DNA of 64,000 nt from Caballeronia glathei. Its GTDB lineage: Bacteria; Pseudomonadota; Gammaproteobacteria; Burkholderiales; Burkholderiaceae. Position numbers and translations under genes: made by a program. Within the stretch, counting starts at the first letter, position 1. The number at the start of each line of letters is the position of its first letter. Below, one piece after another: positions 12,431 through 22,791 of the stretch. The notes beneath the pieces were generated by a model. It made no database searches, had not been told where the DNA came from, and saw only the letters and a program-made list of their open reading frames with translations. The stretch spans positions 91,009 through 155,008 of the forward strand of contig NZ_JFHC01000008.1 in NCBI RefSeq assembly GCF_000698595.1. Direction: 5' to 3'.

Positions 12431-14992
12431 TCAGCGGTCCATCCAGTAGCGCGCGCGTGCCTGCCGGAAGCGCTCGAGCGTGATCGCCGATGACACCTCG
12501 ACGCGCGCGGCGCCGTCGCCGTCACTGCGCGCAAGCTCGATGGCGCGCAGCCGGTAGCGCTCGAAGACGCCCGGATGCGGGTGACGAAAACGGTTGCGAT
12601 AGCCTACCTGAAATACCGCGACGAGCGGACCGACGGAATCGAGGAAAGGCTCGGTCGAGGACGTCCTGCTGCCGTGATGCGGAACGACGAGCACGTCCGC
12701 CTGCAGTGCAGCAGCGTCGCGGCGCAGCAGTTCGCGTTCGACGTCCGCTTCGATGTCGCCGGTCAGAAGCGCGGACCGCCCTTGCGCACTCGTCACTTTC
12801 AGCACGCACGACTGCGCGTTCGGCTTGCCCGCGAGCGCATGCGCGTCGGGCCACAGCATCGCGAATTCGACCCCGTCCCAGTTCCAGCGCTGGCCCGCCG
12901 CGCACCGCAGCGCCTCCCCGCCGCGCGCGCGGGCGGCGTCCCACAACGGGTGGCGCGGCGCAAGCGAGCCCAGCAACTGCATGACGCGAACGTCCTCGAT
13001 CACCGCCTGTGCACCGCCCGCGTGATCGGAATCCGAATGGCTGACGACGAGCGCATCGAGCGTCGCGATGCCTTCGGCGGCCAGATATGGCGCGACGATC
13101 CGCTCGCCCGCGTGCGTCGACTCGGGACCGGGGCCAGCATCGAACAGCAGGGTGTGGCGCGCGGTCTCGACGACGATCGACGACCCCTGCCCGACATCCA
13201 GCGCCGTCAGACGAAACGTGCCCGGCGGCGGCGCATGCGGCGCGGGAAATACGAGCGGCAGCCACGCGAGCGGCGCGGCGAAGCGCAGCGGCCAGCCGCG
13301 CGGCGCGAGCGCCCACGCGACGCCCGCCGCCGCGGCGGCGAGCGCGAACGCATCGGGCTGCGGCAGCCGCCAGAGCGCCCACGCCGGGCTCGCGAGCCAC
13401 GCGAGGACGTCGCACATGAGCGTCAGCAGGCCGTGCGCGGCGCGATAGGCGAATGCGTCGAGCGGCGCGGGCAGCAGCACGCCGGCGAGCACGACCGGCG
13501 TGACGAGCACGCTGACCCACGGAATCGCGACGGCATTGGCGAGCGGGCCCACGAGCGGAATCTGCGAGAACCAGTAGGCGGTGAGCGGCGCAAGACCGAT
13601 CGTGACGGCGTACTGCACCCGTGCGCCCGACGCGATCCGCGTGCGCAGCCGCCAGGCGATCAGACCCGCACGCCGGAGCACGCTGCTGCGTGAGCGCGTG
13701 ACGGCGCGGACCGCCGCCTCCTCGTCCGTCCCGCTGCCGGCCCCGACCGGCACGTGCGGCTCTGCCCCGCCGCCAGCGTCGTCGCTGCCCTCACCGTGCC
13801 ATCTCGACGCGCGCCGCCCGTGCGCCGCTGTCGCGAGAAGAATTGCGGCGACCGCGCAGAACGACAGCCAGAAACCCGCTGCCGTGACCGCCCATGGGTC
13901 GACGAACAGCACGAGCGCGAGCGCCCACGCCAGCACCAGCGACGACGCGGGGCGACGCCCGCCCAGAAACGCGATCGCGGCGAAGACGAGCGTCCAGAGC
14001 GCCCGCTGCGCCGGCACGTTGAATCCTGCGAGGCCCGCGTAGACGGCGGCGAACAGCGCGCCGCCGGCTGCGGCCGCCTTCGGCGCTGCCACACACAGCG
14101 AAAGAGGCACGCCACGCCAGCGCACGCGCCGCCAGAGAAAGCCGGCGAGCGCCGCGGCGAGCCCCGCGACAAAGGCGATATGCAGCCCCGAGATCGCGAC
14201 GAGATGGCTCGTGCCGGTGGCGCGCATCAGCGTCCAGTCGTCGTCGCGGATCCCGTCCTGCGCACCTACCGCGAGCGCCACGACGATGCCGCGATGCGGC
14301 GCATCGCCGAGTGCGGCACCGATGCGCTCGCGCAGATGCGCACGCCACCGGTCGAGCGTGAGCGCGATGCCCGACGCATCGCGGGGCAGCTTGCGTGCCG
14401 CCGATGCGTTTGCGACATAGCCCGTCGCGCGGATGTTGCGGGCAAGAAGCGATGCCTCGGCGTCGCGCAAGCCGAAGTTCGCGTTGCCGTGCGGGCGCTT
14501 GAGCCGAACGGTCAGCACCCAGCGCTGCCCCGCCCGAAGCTCGGGCGGTGGCGCCTCGGCAGGCTTGCCGCCGCCGTCGAGCGCAAGCCACGACAGCTGC
14601 ACGATGCGCGGAAAGTCGTTCAGCCCCGCATCGTTCGATTCGGATTCGAAGAGAAACCGCGTGCTGCCGGCGCCGATCGAAGGCAGTCCGCGCACGAAGC
14701 CCGTCACTTCGATATTGCGCCCTTCGTACGCGGGCGGAAGTTGCGTCCGCAGCCGCATGTCGGCGCGCAGCGCGGCGTACGCGAAGCCGAACACGAACGC
14801 CGCGAGCGGCAAGGCGACGGCGCGCCAGCGCGCGCATGCCCGGCCACCTGCACAGGCCCATGCACATGCGCCGCAAAACGCCGCGGCGAGCGCGGCCCAG
14901 CCGATCCCGCCCGGCAACGCGCCCTGCTGCTGCAGACACCAGACCCCCAACGCGAAGCCAAGCAGGACGACACGCACACACGACCCCCGCAA
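12431..14992 (-). CDS. comEC: ComEC/Rec2 family DNA internalisation protein
   Basis: An 853-residue inner-membrane protein of the ComEC/Rec2 family, the channel that imports single-stranded DNA during natural transformation. Visible parts: N-terminal membrane segments, a DUF4131-type soluble region (about 70-180), the polytopic competence domain starting near ATGTSHLVAISGLHIAF (about 260), and a C-terminal metallo-beta-lactamase domain with SHSDSDHAGG (HxDxDH) and VLVVPHHGSRTSS. The start (TTG 14992) is uncertain; nearby GTG codons are alternatives. It is intact and full length, but the window holds no other competence genes. Confidence 0.93.
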   Translation of the reverse strand: MRGSCVRVVLLGFALGVWCLQQQGALPGGIGWAALAAAFCGACAWACAGGRACARWRAVALPLAAFVFGFAYAALRADMRLRTQLPPAYEGRNIEVTGFVRGLPSIGAGSTRFLFESESNDAGLNDFPRIVQLSWLALDGGGKPAEAPPPELRAGQRWVLTVRLKRPHGNANFGLRDAEASLLARNIRATGYVANASAARKLPRDASGIALTLDRWRAHLRERIGAALGDAPHRGIVVALAVGAQDGIRDDDWTLMRATGTSHLVAISGLHIAFVAGLAAALAGFLWRRVRWRGVPLSLCVAAPKAAAAGGALFAAVYAGLAGFNVPAQRALWTLVFAAIAFLGGRRPASSLVLAWALALVLFVDPWAVTAAGFWLSFCAVAAILLATAAHGRRASRWHGEGSDDAGGGAEPHVPVGAGSGTDEEAAVRAVTRSRSSVLRRAGLIAWRLRTRIASGARVQYAVTIGLAPLTAYWFSQIPLVGPLANAVAIPWVSVLVTPVVLAGVLLPAPLDAFAYRAAHGLLTLMCDVLAWLASPAWALWRLPQPDAFALAAAAAGVAWALAPRGWPLRFAAPLAWLPLVFPAPHAPPPGTFRLTALDVGQGSSIVVETARHTLLFDAGPGPESTHAGERIVAPYLAAEGIATLDALVVSHSDSDHAGGAQAVIEDVRVMQLLGSLAPRHPLWDAARARGGEALRCAAGQRWNWDGVEFAMLWPDAHALAGKPNAQSCVLKVTSAQGRSALLTGDIEADVERELLRRDAAALQADVLVVPHHGSRTSSTEPFLDSVGPLVAVFQVGYRNRFRHPHPGVFERYRLRAIELARSDGDGAARVEVSSAITLERFRQARARYWMDR

Positions 14993-15060
14993 CGTTCAAG
15001 GCGAACGCGTGCACACTGGATGACCCGCTCATCCGGCGCATGCACCCGAACCGCAAACGA

Positions 15061-15846
15061 TTATGAAGAGATCAGGCGAAGCCGCGGCAGCGCGGCGTGC
15101 GCGTTAGCCGTTGTGCCGATGGAGAGCGCTTCTTCGGAGATGCCGCGCAGCCCGGCGAGCACCGCCGCGATGCCCGCCACCTGGTCCGGCGTGTTGCGTC
15201 CCTTGTAGCGCCACGACGGGGCGATGTCGGGGGCGTCGGTTTCGAGTACGATCGCCTCGAGCGGCAGGTCCGCGGCGAGCCGCCTGATCTGCCGGGCGCG
15301 CTCGAACGTCAGATTGCCGCCGAACCCCAGATGCATGCCGTGCGCGATGAACGCCTCGGCCTGCTGGAAGCTGCCGTTGAACGCATGCGCGATGCCGCTT
15401 TTCACGCCATGCACGCGCAGGCCCTTGAGCACCTTGTCCTGCGACTTGCGCACGTGGCAGATCACCGGCAGACCGAACTCGCGCGCGAGTTTGAGCTGCT
15501 CGCCGTAGAAGAACTGCTGGCGGGCGTCGTCGAGGGTCGGCACGAAATAGTCGAGACCGATCTCGCCGATGCCCACGAAAAGCGGATCGCCGAGGCTCGC
15601 TTCGATTTCCTCGCGCAGCACGCGCAGGTCGTCGTCCGCGGCGCGCGGCGTGAAAAGCGGATGGATGCCGAGCGCGTACGCGCCGCCGATGCGATGCGCG
15701 AGCTTGCGCACCGTCGCGAAGTTCTCGCGCGCGACGCCCGGAATCACGATACGCGATACGCCCGCCCCGCGCGCCGCCGCGGCGACGTCGTCGCGGTCTG
15801 CGTCGAACTCCGACGCGTCGAGATGGCAGTGCGTATCGATCCACAT
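15061..15846 (-). CDS. TatD family metal-dependent hydrolase
   Basis: A 261-residue TatD-family DNase/hydrolase with a TIM-barrel metal site. MWIDTHCHLDASEFD (HxH) is at the N terminus, GIGEIGLDYF near residue 95, VICHVRKSQD near 130, and LETDAPDIAPSW near 205. Family members are 3'-5' exonucleases or deoxyribonucleases, and some act in D-aminoacyl-tRNA deacylation; the substrate is not defined here. It is directly upstream of comEC and 6 bp after lolD, likely one operon. Confidence 0.93.
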   Translation of the reverse strand: MWIDTHCHLDASEFDADRDDVAAAARGAGVSRIVIPGVARENFATVRKLAHRIGGAYALGIHPLFTPRAADDDLRVLREEIEASLGDPLFVGIGEIGLDYFVPTLDDARQQFFYGEQLKLAREFGLPVICHVRKSQDKVLKGLRVHGVKSGIAHAFNGSFQQAEAFIAHGMHLGFGGNLTFERARQIRRLAADLPLEAIVLETDAPDIAPSWRYKGRNTPDQVAGIAAVLAGLRGISEEALSIGTTANAHAALPRLRLISS

Positions 15847-15852
15847 GGCGTC

Positions 15853-17812
<1,960 letters not shown>

Positions 17813-18203
17813 GCGAGTCCTTTCAGCGTTCTTCGATCTTGCGCCGCGCGGTGACGCCTGTCGTGCTTCGTGCATCACGCGCGGCATGGGTCTTTGTGTT
17901 CGTTGCGACCTGCGCCCCTGGCCATTCGACATACACGCCGACATGCACGCATATACGCGCGCGGGCGGGCTCTGGACGCCCTTTCGACGCAATTTCGCGC
18001 CTCCAGGGCGATTGCGGCCTCCGATCAACCGCGAAGTTTGCCACACAATCCGGTGTGAACCCGCCATCGCCGCCTCGGCGCGGGCCCCGGTTGAGAAAGC
18101 CGTGACGCTGAATTGGTTCAACCGGACGGGCGCGAAACGCGCGGCCGGACGGGCTTCGCGTGCCCGCGATGCGCACTTTTTTCAGCGAAGCCGCCATCGC
18201 CTA
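17813..18203. other. Intergenic region without a recognised gene
   Basis: About 390 bp between the divergently transcribed lolC-type gene and the LexA-box gene. Frames through it give only Arg/Ala/Pro-rich low-complexity peptides with no domain. It must hold the promoter of the lol operon, but I cannot point to a convincing one. Confidence 0.5.
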
Positions 18204-18223
18204 TACTGTACATCCATACAGTA
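18204..18223 (+). promoter_or_regulatory. LexA (SOS) box overlapping a -10 element
   Basis: The sequence TACTGTACATCCATACAGTA contains CTGT-N8-ACAG, the LexA consensus of enterics and betaproteobacteria, with extended 7-bp perfect arms TACTGTA/TACAGTA. A TATACT hexamer (18202-18207) overlaps its left arm and fits a -10, with TTTTCA about 17 bp upstream as a weak -35. The box ends 11 bp before the ATG of the next gene. Bound LexA should block RNA polymerase at this site. Confidence 0.8.
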
Positions 18224-18234
18224 TTCCGACCGGC

Positions 18235-18570
18235 ATGAAGCTCCCCTCGTTCGCCGCGCCCACCCTCGCCGATCTGCGCGACTGGTGGCACAGGCATCCG
18301 CACCCGGACGTGCGCCGGCTGATCCTCGAGGTTCAGCGGCAGCGGCTCGAACTGCTCGAAACCCGCACGCTCTTCGACGAGGGCTTTCGCCAGGTCGAGC
18401 GCGACGCGCCCGCGCTGGCGACCAACGGCATGCCCCTTTCCAGGGTTCGCGTGAGGCTTGCAATCGAGATTCGCCGCGCGGGCGTGATCGACGATTCGCC
18501 GAAGCCGAAACCGCCGCAAGTGGTGGATTTCCAGAGGATGGCGGCACACGGCAAGCCCGCGACCGATTGA
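18235..18570 (+). CDS. Uncharacterised small protein under a LexA box
   Basis: A 111-residue protein of unknown function. It starts at the first ATG after the LexA box. The ribosome-binding site is poor (CCGACCGGC before the ATG). The predicted chain is soluble and highly charged. A helical, Arg/Glu-rich region (DVRRLILEVQRQRLELLE, residues 25-42) continues to about residue 60, followed by a basic segment RVRVRLAIEIRRAG and a Pro/Lys-rich tail. There is no signal peptide, Cys or catalytic motif. The regulatory site implies induction by DNA damage; the role (for example DNA binding or polymerase accessory) cannot be read from sequence. Confidence 0.72.
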   Translation: MKLPSFAAPTLADLRDWWHRHPHPDVRRLILEVQRQRLELLETRTLFDEGFRQVERDAPALATNGMPLSRVRVRLAIEIRRAGVIDDSPKPKPPQVVDFQRMAAHGKPATD

Positions 18571-18636
18571 TTGATTCAAAGGGTGCTCGCGCGGACGGCC
18601 GCGCCTGGCCTCGAAGCGCACCGGGCCCCCGTGCGC

Positions 18637-19011
18637 CTAAAGATCCGCCAGATCCAGCACCACCGGACTCGACGCGCCGCGCAGCACCTTCGCGATGGCG
18701 GCATCGCGTATCTCGCCGGCATGCCGGATGAAGATCGCGAGCGCAGGTTCCGCGGGCGGCGCCGGCGCAAAGCGGCTGCGCAAGGCGTCGTACCCGACGA
18801 GCCCTCGATAGGACACGCCCTTCACCTCGAATTCGAAGTTGATCGCTTCGGAATACCAGTCGTCGACGATGGACGTGACGGGCGGACCGGACGCGGCGCC
18901 GGACGCTCCCTGCGCGGACATCGAGCGCGCCCGCACGATGCGCTGGCGCCTCGCAGCGGCGGCGACGAGCCGCGCGACGCGCAACAGGATCTGCCTGATT
19001 CTAGGTGCCAT
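18637..19011 (-). CDS. Small protein with a DUF1488-like C-terminal region
   Basis: A 124-residue protein. The first 40 residues are basic and low in complexity. From about residue 48 the pattern DWYSEAINFEFEVKGVSYRG, then YDALRSRF, and a C-terminal IRDAAIAKVLRG with VVLDLADL, resembles DUF1488 (short beta-strands, then a helix and a strand ending in a D-x-x-D/L motif). This is a pattern judgement without a search. GGAG lies about 6 nt before the ATG at 19011. It converges on the LexA-box gene with a 66 bp gap. Confidence 0.55.
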   Translation of the reverse strand: MAPRIRQILLRVARLVAAAARRQRIVRARSMSAQGASGAASGPPVTSIVDDWYSEAINFEFEVKGVSYRGLVGYDALRSRFAPAPPAEPALAIFIRHAGEIRDAAIAKVLRGASSPVVLDLADL

Positions 19012-19139
19012 GACGCGCTCCAGCCGGGCCCGGCGCGCGCCGCGTATGGCACGCCCCGCCGCCCTGCATGCGCAACGCTTGCGCCAGCCCCCGCCGGACG
19101 CACGCCCTCACGCCGCTGGCCGCCGCTTGCGATCCGCCG

Positions 19140-19322
19140 TCACGATTGCGTCCCGTGGCGCGATCGCGCCGAGGCGATGCCTTTCTTTACGCGGGTCTTC
19201 GCGGCCGCGGAGTCGCGCTGCTCGCGCTCCTGGATCGCGCCGCCGCGAATGAATGCGCACAGGCAGATTACGCCGATAGTCCAGATCAGGCCGATGATGA
19301 CGGCCACGAGTGTCGTGTTCAT
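19140..19322 (-). CDS. Small single-pass membrane protein, function unknown
   Basis: A 60-residue protein. One strong N-terminal membrane helix (residues 4-26, TLVAVIIGLIWTIGVICLCAF) is followed by a basic, charged tail (REQRDSAAAKTRVKKG). AGGGG lies about 8 nt before the ATG at 19322. The Nout/Cin orientation follows from the positive tail. I recognise no family. It is co-directional with the DUF1488-like gene, 128 bp upstream of it. Confidence 0.55.
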   Translation of the reverse strand: MNTTLVAVIIGLIWTIGVICLCAFIRGGAIQEREQRDSAAAKTRVKKGIASARSRHGTQS

Positions 19323-19710
19323 GAGCGAGCCCCTAGAGGCAAAAACAGCGGTTCAGGTTGCGCGCGACGCGCGCCGATCAGCTCGAACGGCCCGGCGCCC
19401 GCAATCGCGCGAGAGCGGGCACGAGGTCGACAAACTCACCCTGAAGCGCCTCGCCCCTGGCCGACGGGCAGGCGTTAGTCCCCGAACACTCTGTTTCTTG
19501 GATTTTTCCGAGTGGCATGTTGGTCTCCAGCTTTTTTGTGCAACATTTTCAGCAGCAGCTTAGAAGCAAGGCGCCGCGCAATATGCGGCGCCGGTCACAC
19601 TGACATCAAGTTGAACGCCATCGGACGCGCGCGAATGCGGTGCGCCGAACCCAGCCGCACAGTTCCCGCTCATTTGTGCGACCAGACGGAACGGCCGGTG
19701 CCACGCGGGC
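19323..19710. other. Intergenic region with no supported gene; contains a hairpin
   Basis: No frame here gives a plausible protein. The one clear structure is a perfect inverted repeat, GGCGCCGC (19569-19576) and GCGGCGCC (19584-19591), loop GCAATAT, without a T-run. Confidence 0.5.
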
Positions 19711-19770
19711 GGACTTGCAGCCGGACTTACGGCCGGACTCGCAGTCGAACTCGCAGCCGGACTTGCAGCG
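19711..19770. repeat. Five copies of a 12-bp tandem repeat
   Basis: Five consecutive imperfect 12-mers with consensus GGACTYGCAGCC fill this stretch. It lies about 100 bp upstream of the next gene's start codon. The period is a multiple of three, so copy-number change would not shift a reading frame. Confidence 0.8.
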
Positions 19771-19867
19771 TGCATTTCACGCATCGGCCTGCATCGCATC
19801 GCGTCCTGGGCCCCGCGCGCCGATGCCCGGAAGAACCCGGATCGTTTGCCATACAATGCGCAGCATC

Positions 19868-20962
19868 ATGCCCGTTCAAGACCTTCACCTCCTGTTGCCG
19901 TTCGCGCTGCCATCGGCGGCGGACGCCGCCACCGCGCTCCACAACCTGGAAAGTCCCGCCCTCGAAAGGCTGCTCGCCCGCGCGACGCTCGACGAGCGCG
20001 TGATCGGCGAGGATTTTCAGCGCACGCTGCCGCACGAGCGCTGGATCGCGCGGCAATTCGGCGCGGTCAACACCGCCGCCGACGCCACGCCCGCCGACGA
20101 AGCACCGCTCGCGCCCTACATGCTGCTCGCCGACGGCGGCACGCCCGGCGACGCGCCGTGGGCGTGCGTCGAGCCGGTGCACGTGCGCATCGCGCATGAC
20201 CATCTGGTGCTGATCGACCCGGCCACGCTCCAGGTGTCCGACGACGAAGCGCACACGCTCTTTCAGGTGGTCAAGCCGCTGATCGAGGAACTGGGCATCG
20301 AGGTGCAGGCGCCCGCCGCGACGCGCTGGTACGTGTCGGGCGAGAGTCTCGGCGCGCTCGCGGGCGCCTCGCCGCTGCGCGCGAGCGGACGCAACATCGA
20401 AATCTGGCTGCCGCACGAAGCGAAGACGGGCGAGCGTTCGCGCGCCTGGATGAAGCTGCAGAACGAAGTGCAGATGGCGTGGTTCGAGCATCCGCTGAAC
20501 GAGGCGCGCGAAGCGCGCGGCCTGCCCGCGATCAACTCGATCTGGCTGCACGCCCAGGGCACGTTGCGCACCGTGACGAGCCCGTTCGCGCGCGTGATGT
20601 CGGACGCCGCGGCGACGCGGGGCCTCGCGCTCGCCGCCGGTCTCGCGCCGCAGTCGCCGCCGGCGTCGTTTGCAGCGCTTGCAGCGTCGGGCGATTCAGG
20701 CCATTCCGGACGCACGCTCGTCGAACTCGATCCGTTTTCGGCACCCTTCATCGAGCAGGACTGGGCGCGCTGGAACGCGTCGCTGAAGGCGCTCGAAGCC
20801 GCCTGGTTCGCGCCCGCCCTCGCCGCGTTGAGCGACGGCTCGCTCGGCACCCTGCGCTTCACGCTGTGCAGCGACACCGGCTCGGTCACGCTCACCGCGA
20901 CGCGCGGGAGCCTGCGCAAGTTCTGGCGCCTCCGGCCGATCGCGGCGCTGTTCATCGAATAA
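19868..20962 (+). CDS. Conserved protein of unknown function upstream of recJ
   Basis: A 364-residue, probably cytoplasmic protein beginning PVQDLHLLLPFALPSAADA. Conserved-looking parts are APYMLLADGG, WACVEPVHVRIAHDHLVLID, and NEVQMAWFEHPLNEAR. Proteins of this layout occur upstream of recJ in Burkholderiaceae and are sometimes auto-annotated as regulatory or phosphoglycerate-mutase-like; I see no phosphoglycerate mutase active-site motif, so I assign no function. ATG 19868 is preferred because a TACAAT hexamer ends 10 nt upstream; ATG 19856 is the alternative. Neither has a Shine-Dalgarno. recJ follows after 29 bp. Confidence 0.7.
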   Translation: MPVQDLHLLLPFALPSAADAATALHNLESPALERLLARATLDERVIGEDFQRTLPHERWIARQFGAVNTAADATPADEAPLAPYMLLADGGTPGDAPWACVEPVHVRIAHDHLVLIDPATLQVSDDEAHTLFQVVKPLIEELGIEVQAPAATRWYVSGESLGALAGASPLRASGRNIEIWLPHEAKTGERSRAWMKLQNEVQMAWFEHPLNEAREARGLPAINSIWLHAQGTLRTVTSPFARVMSDAAATRGLALAAGLAPQSPPASFAALAASGDSGHSGRTLVELDPFSAPFIEQDWARWNASLKALEAAWFAPALAALSDGSLGTLRFTLCSDTGSVTLTATRGSLRKFWRLRPIAALFIE

Positions 20963-20991
20963 TCAGTGACTCAACCACGAGCCCCCTTCGC

Positions 20992-22698
20992 ATGACCCGA
21001 ATCGTCACCCGCGCCTCCTCCCCCGCCGATGCCGAAGTGCTCGTGCGCCACGGCCTGCATCCGGTGATTGCGCGGCTTTACGCGTCGCGCGGCGTGTCCT
21101 CGCCCGATGACATCGAAACGGAGCTGAAAAAGCTCCACGCGCCCGTCGGCCTGAAGGGGTGCGACGAAGCCGCCGCCCTGCTCGCCGATGCGCTCGCCGC
21201 GAACCGCCGGATGCTGGTCGTCGCCGACTACGACTGCGACGGCGCGACCGCGTGCGCCGTCGCCGTGCGCGGCCTGCGGATGTTCGGCGCGCGGATCGAC
21301 TACCTCGTGCCGAACCGCTTCGAGTACGGCTACGGGCTCACGCCCGAGATCGTCGGGCTGGCCGCGCGCCTCCCGCAGGGCCGGCCCGACCTGCTGATCA
21401 CGGTGGACAACGGCATTGCGAGCGTCGATGGCGTGCAGGCGGCGAACTCGCTCGGCATCGACGTCCTCGTCACCGACCATCACCTGCCCGGCGACGAACT
21501 GCCGCCCGCGCGCGCGATCGTCAACCCGAACCAGCCGGGCTGCACGTTCCCGAGCAAGTGCATCGCGGGCGTCGGCGTGATGTTCTACGTGCTGCTCGCG
21601 CTGCGCGCGGAACTGCGCCGCCGCAACGCGTTCACCGACGCGGCGCCCGAGCCGCGGCTCGACGGCCTGCTCGATCTGGTCGCGCTCGGCACCGTCGCCG
21701 ACGTGGTGAAGCTCGACGCGAACAACCGCATCCTCGTCGCGCAGGGCCTGAAGCGGATTCGCGCCGGGCGCATGCAGCCGGGGATCGCGGCGCTCTTTCG
21801 CGCGGCCGGACGCGACGCGCGCGCGGCCTCGGGCTTCGACATGGGCTTCGCGCTCGGCCCGCGCCTGAATGCGGCGGGACGGCTCTCGGACATGTCGCTC
21901 GGCATCGAGTGCCTGACGACCGACGACATCGGCCGCGCCTGGGAGCTCGCGCAGCAGCTCGACGCGATCAACCGCGAGCGGCGCGAAATCGAGGCGGGCA
22001 TGCAGCAGCAGGCGCTGGAGGAACTCCAGTCGGTCGATCCCGGCGATTGCGCGACGCTCACGCTCTTCAATCCGGGCTGGCATCAGGGCGTGATCGGGAT
22101 CGTCGCGGGGCGGCTCAAGGAGCGGTTTCACCGGCCGTCGTTCACGTTCGCGCACGCGGACGACAGCGGCGTCCTCTCGAAGGGCTCCGGGCGCTCGATT
22201 CCCGGCTTTCACCTGCGCGACGCGGTCGATCTGATCTCGAAGCGCGAACCGGGCCTCATCCACAAGTTCGGCGGCCACGCGATGGCCGCGGGCCTCACGA
22301 TCGCCACCGCCGACATCCCGCGCTTCACGGCGGCCTTCGAGGCGGTCGGCCGCGAATGGCTGAGCGCAGAGGCGCTCTCGCGGGTGGTCGAAACCGACGG
22401 CGAGCTGGAAGACGCCTATTTCACGCCGCAGTTCGTCGAAATGATCGACGCGGCCGTCTGGGGACAGGGCTTCCCGGCGCCGGTGTTTTCGGGCGAATTC
22501 GACGTGGCGTCGCAGGCGCTCGTGAAGGACAAGCACCTGAAGCTGCAGCTCGTGCGCGGGCGCCAGCGCTTTTCCGCGATCTGGTTCAACCACGTCGATC
22601 CGCTGCCGGCGCGCACCATCGTGGCCTACCGGCTCGTGAGCGACACCTGGAACGGCGTCGCGCGGGTGCAGATGATCGTGGAGCATGCGCTCGCCTGA
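20992..22698 (+). CDS. recJ: Single-stranded-DNA-specific exonuclease RecJ
   Basis: A 568-residue 5'-3' ssDNA exonuclease of the DHH superfamily, used in RecF-pathway recombination, mismatch repair and base excision repair. Motif I VVADYDCDGATA, VTVDNGIAS, the DHH motif VTDHHLPGDELPP, and the DHHA1-type segment GSGRSIPGFHLRDAV with KFGGHAMAAGLT are present in order. Length is normal. The upstream conserved gene is close enough to be co-transcribed. The stop codon lies inside a small hairpin. Confidence 0.96.
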   Translation: MTRIVTRASSPADAEVLVRHGLHPVIARLYASRGVSSPDDIETELKKLHAPVGLKGCDEAAALLADALAANRRMLVVADYDCDGATACAVAVRGLRMFGARIDYLVPNRFEYGYGLTPEIVGLAARLPQGRPDLLITVDNGIASVDGVQAANSLGIDVLVTDHHLPGDELPPARAIVNPNQPGCTFPSKCIAGVGVMFYVLLALRAELRRRNAFTDAAPEPRLDGLLDLVALGTVADVVKLDANNRILVAQGLKRIRAGRMQPGIAALFRAAGRDARAASGFDMGFALGPRLNAAGRLSDMSLGIECLTTDDIGRAWELAQQLDAINRERREIEAGMQQQALEELQSVDPGDCATLTLFNPGWHQGVIGIVAGRLKERFHRPSFTFAHADDSGVLSKGSGRSIPGFHLRDAVDLISKREPGLIHKFGGHAMAAGLTIATADIPRFTAAFEAVGREWLSAEALSRVVETDGELEDAYFTPQFVEMIDAAVWGQGFPAPVFSGEFDVASQALVKDKHLKLQLVRGRQRFSAIWFNHVDPLPARTIVAYRLVSDTWNGVARVQMIVEHALA

Positions 22699-22706
22699 CA
22701 GGCGAG
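22690..22706 (+). other. Hairpin at the recJ stop codon
   Basis: CTCGCCT GAC AGGCGAG forms a 7-bp perfect stem that contains the recJ TGA. No T-run follows, so it is not a classical terminator; it may slow or protect the 3' end. Confidence 0.4.
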
Positions 22707-22754
22707 CCCGGGCGCGGGTGGCCCGCCCCCGCCCGTTCGCACCCCCCGATCGGC

Positions 22755-22760
22755 TATAAT
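22755..22760 (+). promoter_or_regulatory. Putative -10 element of prfB
   Basis: A perfect TATAAT lies 31 nt upstream of the prfB ATG. No good -35 is seen at normal spacing. Confidence 0.45.
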
Positions 22761-22791
22761 TTCACCTTTTCACGAAGCCGAAATCGACCAC

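Noticed and set aside
18571..19563. A 330-codon plus-strand frame between the LexA-box gene and the recJ-linked gene
   Set aside because: Low-complexity Arg-rich product, no ribosome-binding site, and it runs antisense to two better-supported small genes.
19711..19770. CRISPR array
   Set aside because: The 12-bp units are contiguous with no spacers, so this is a simple tandem repeat.
20971..22686. A long minus-strand frame opposite recJ
   Set aside because: Antisense shadow; recJ motifs on the plus strand are intact.
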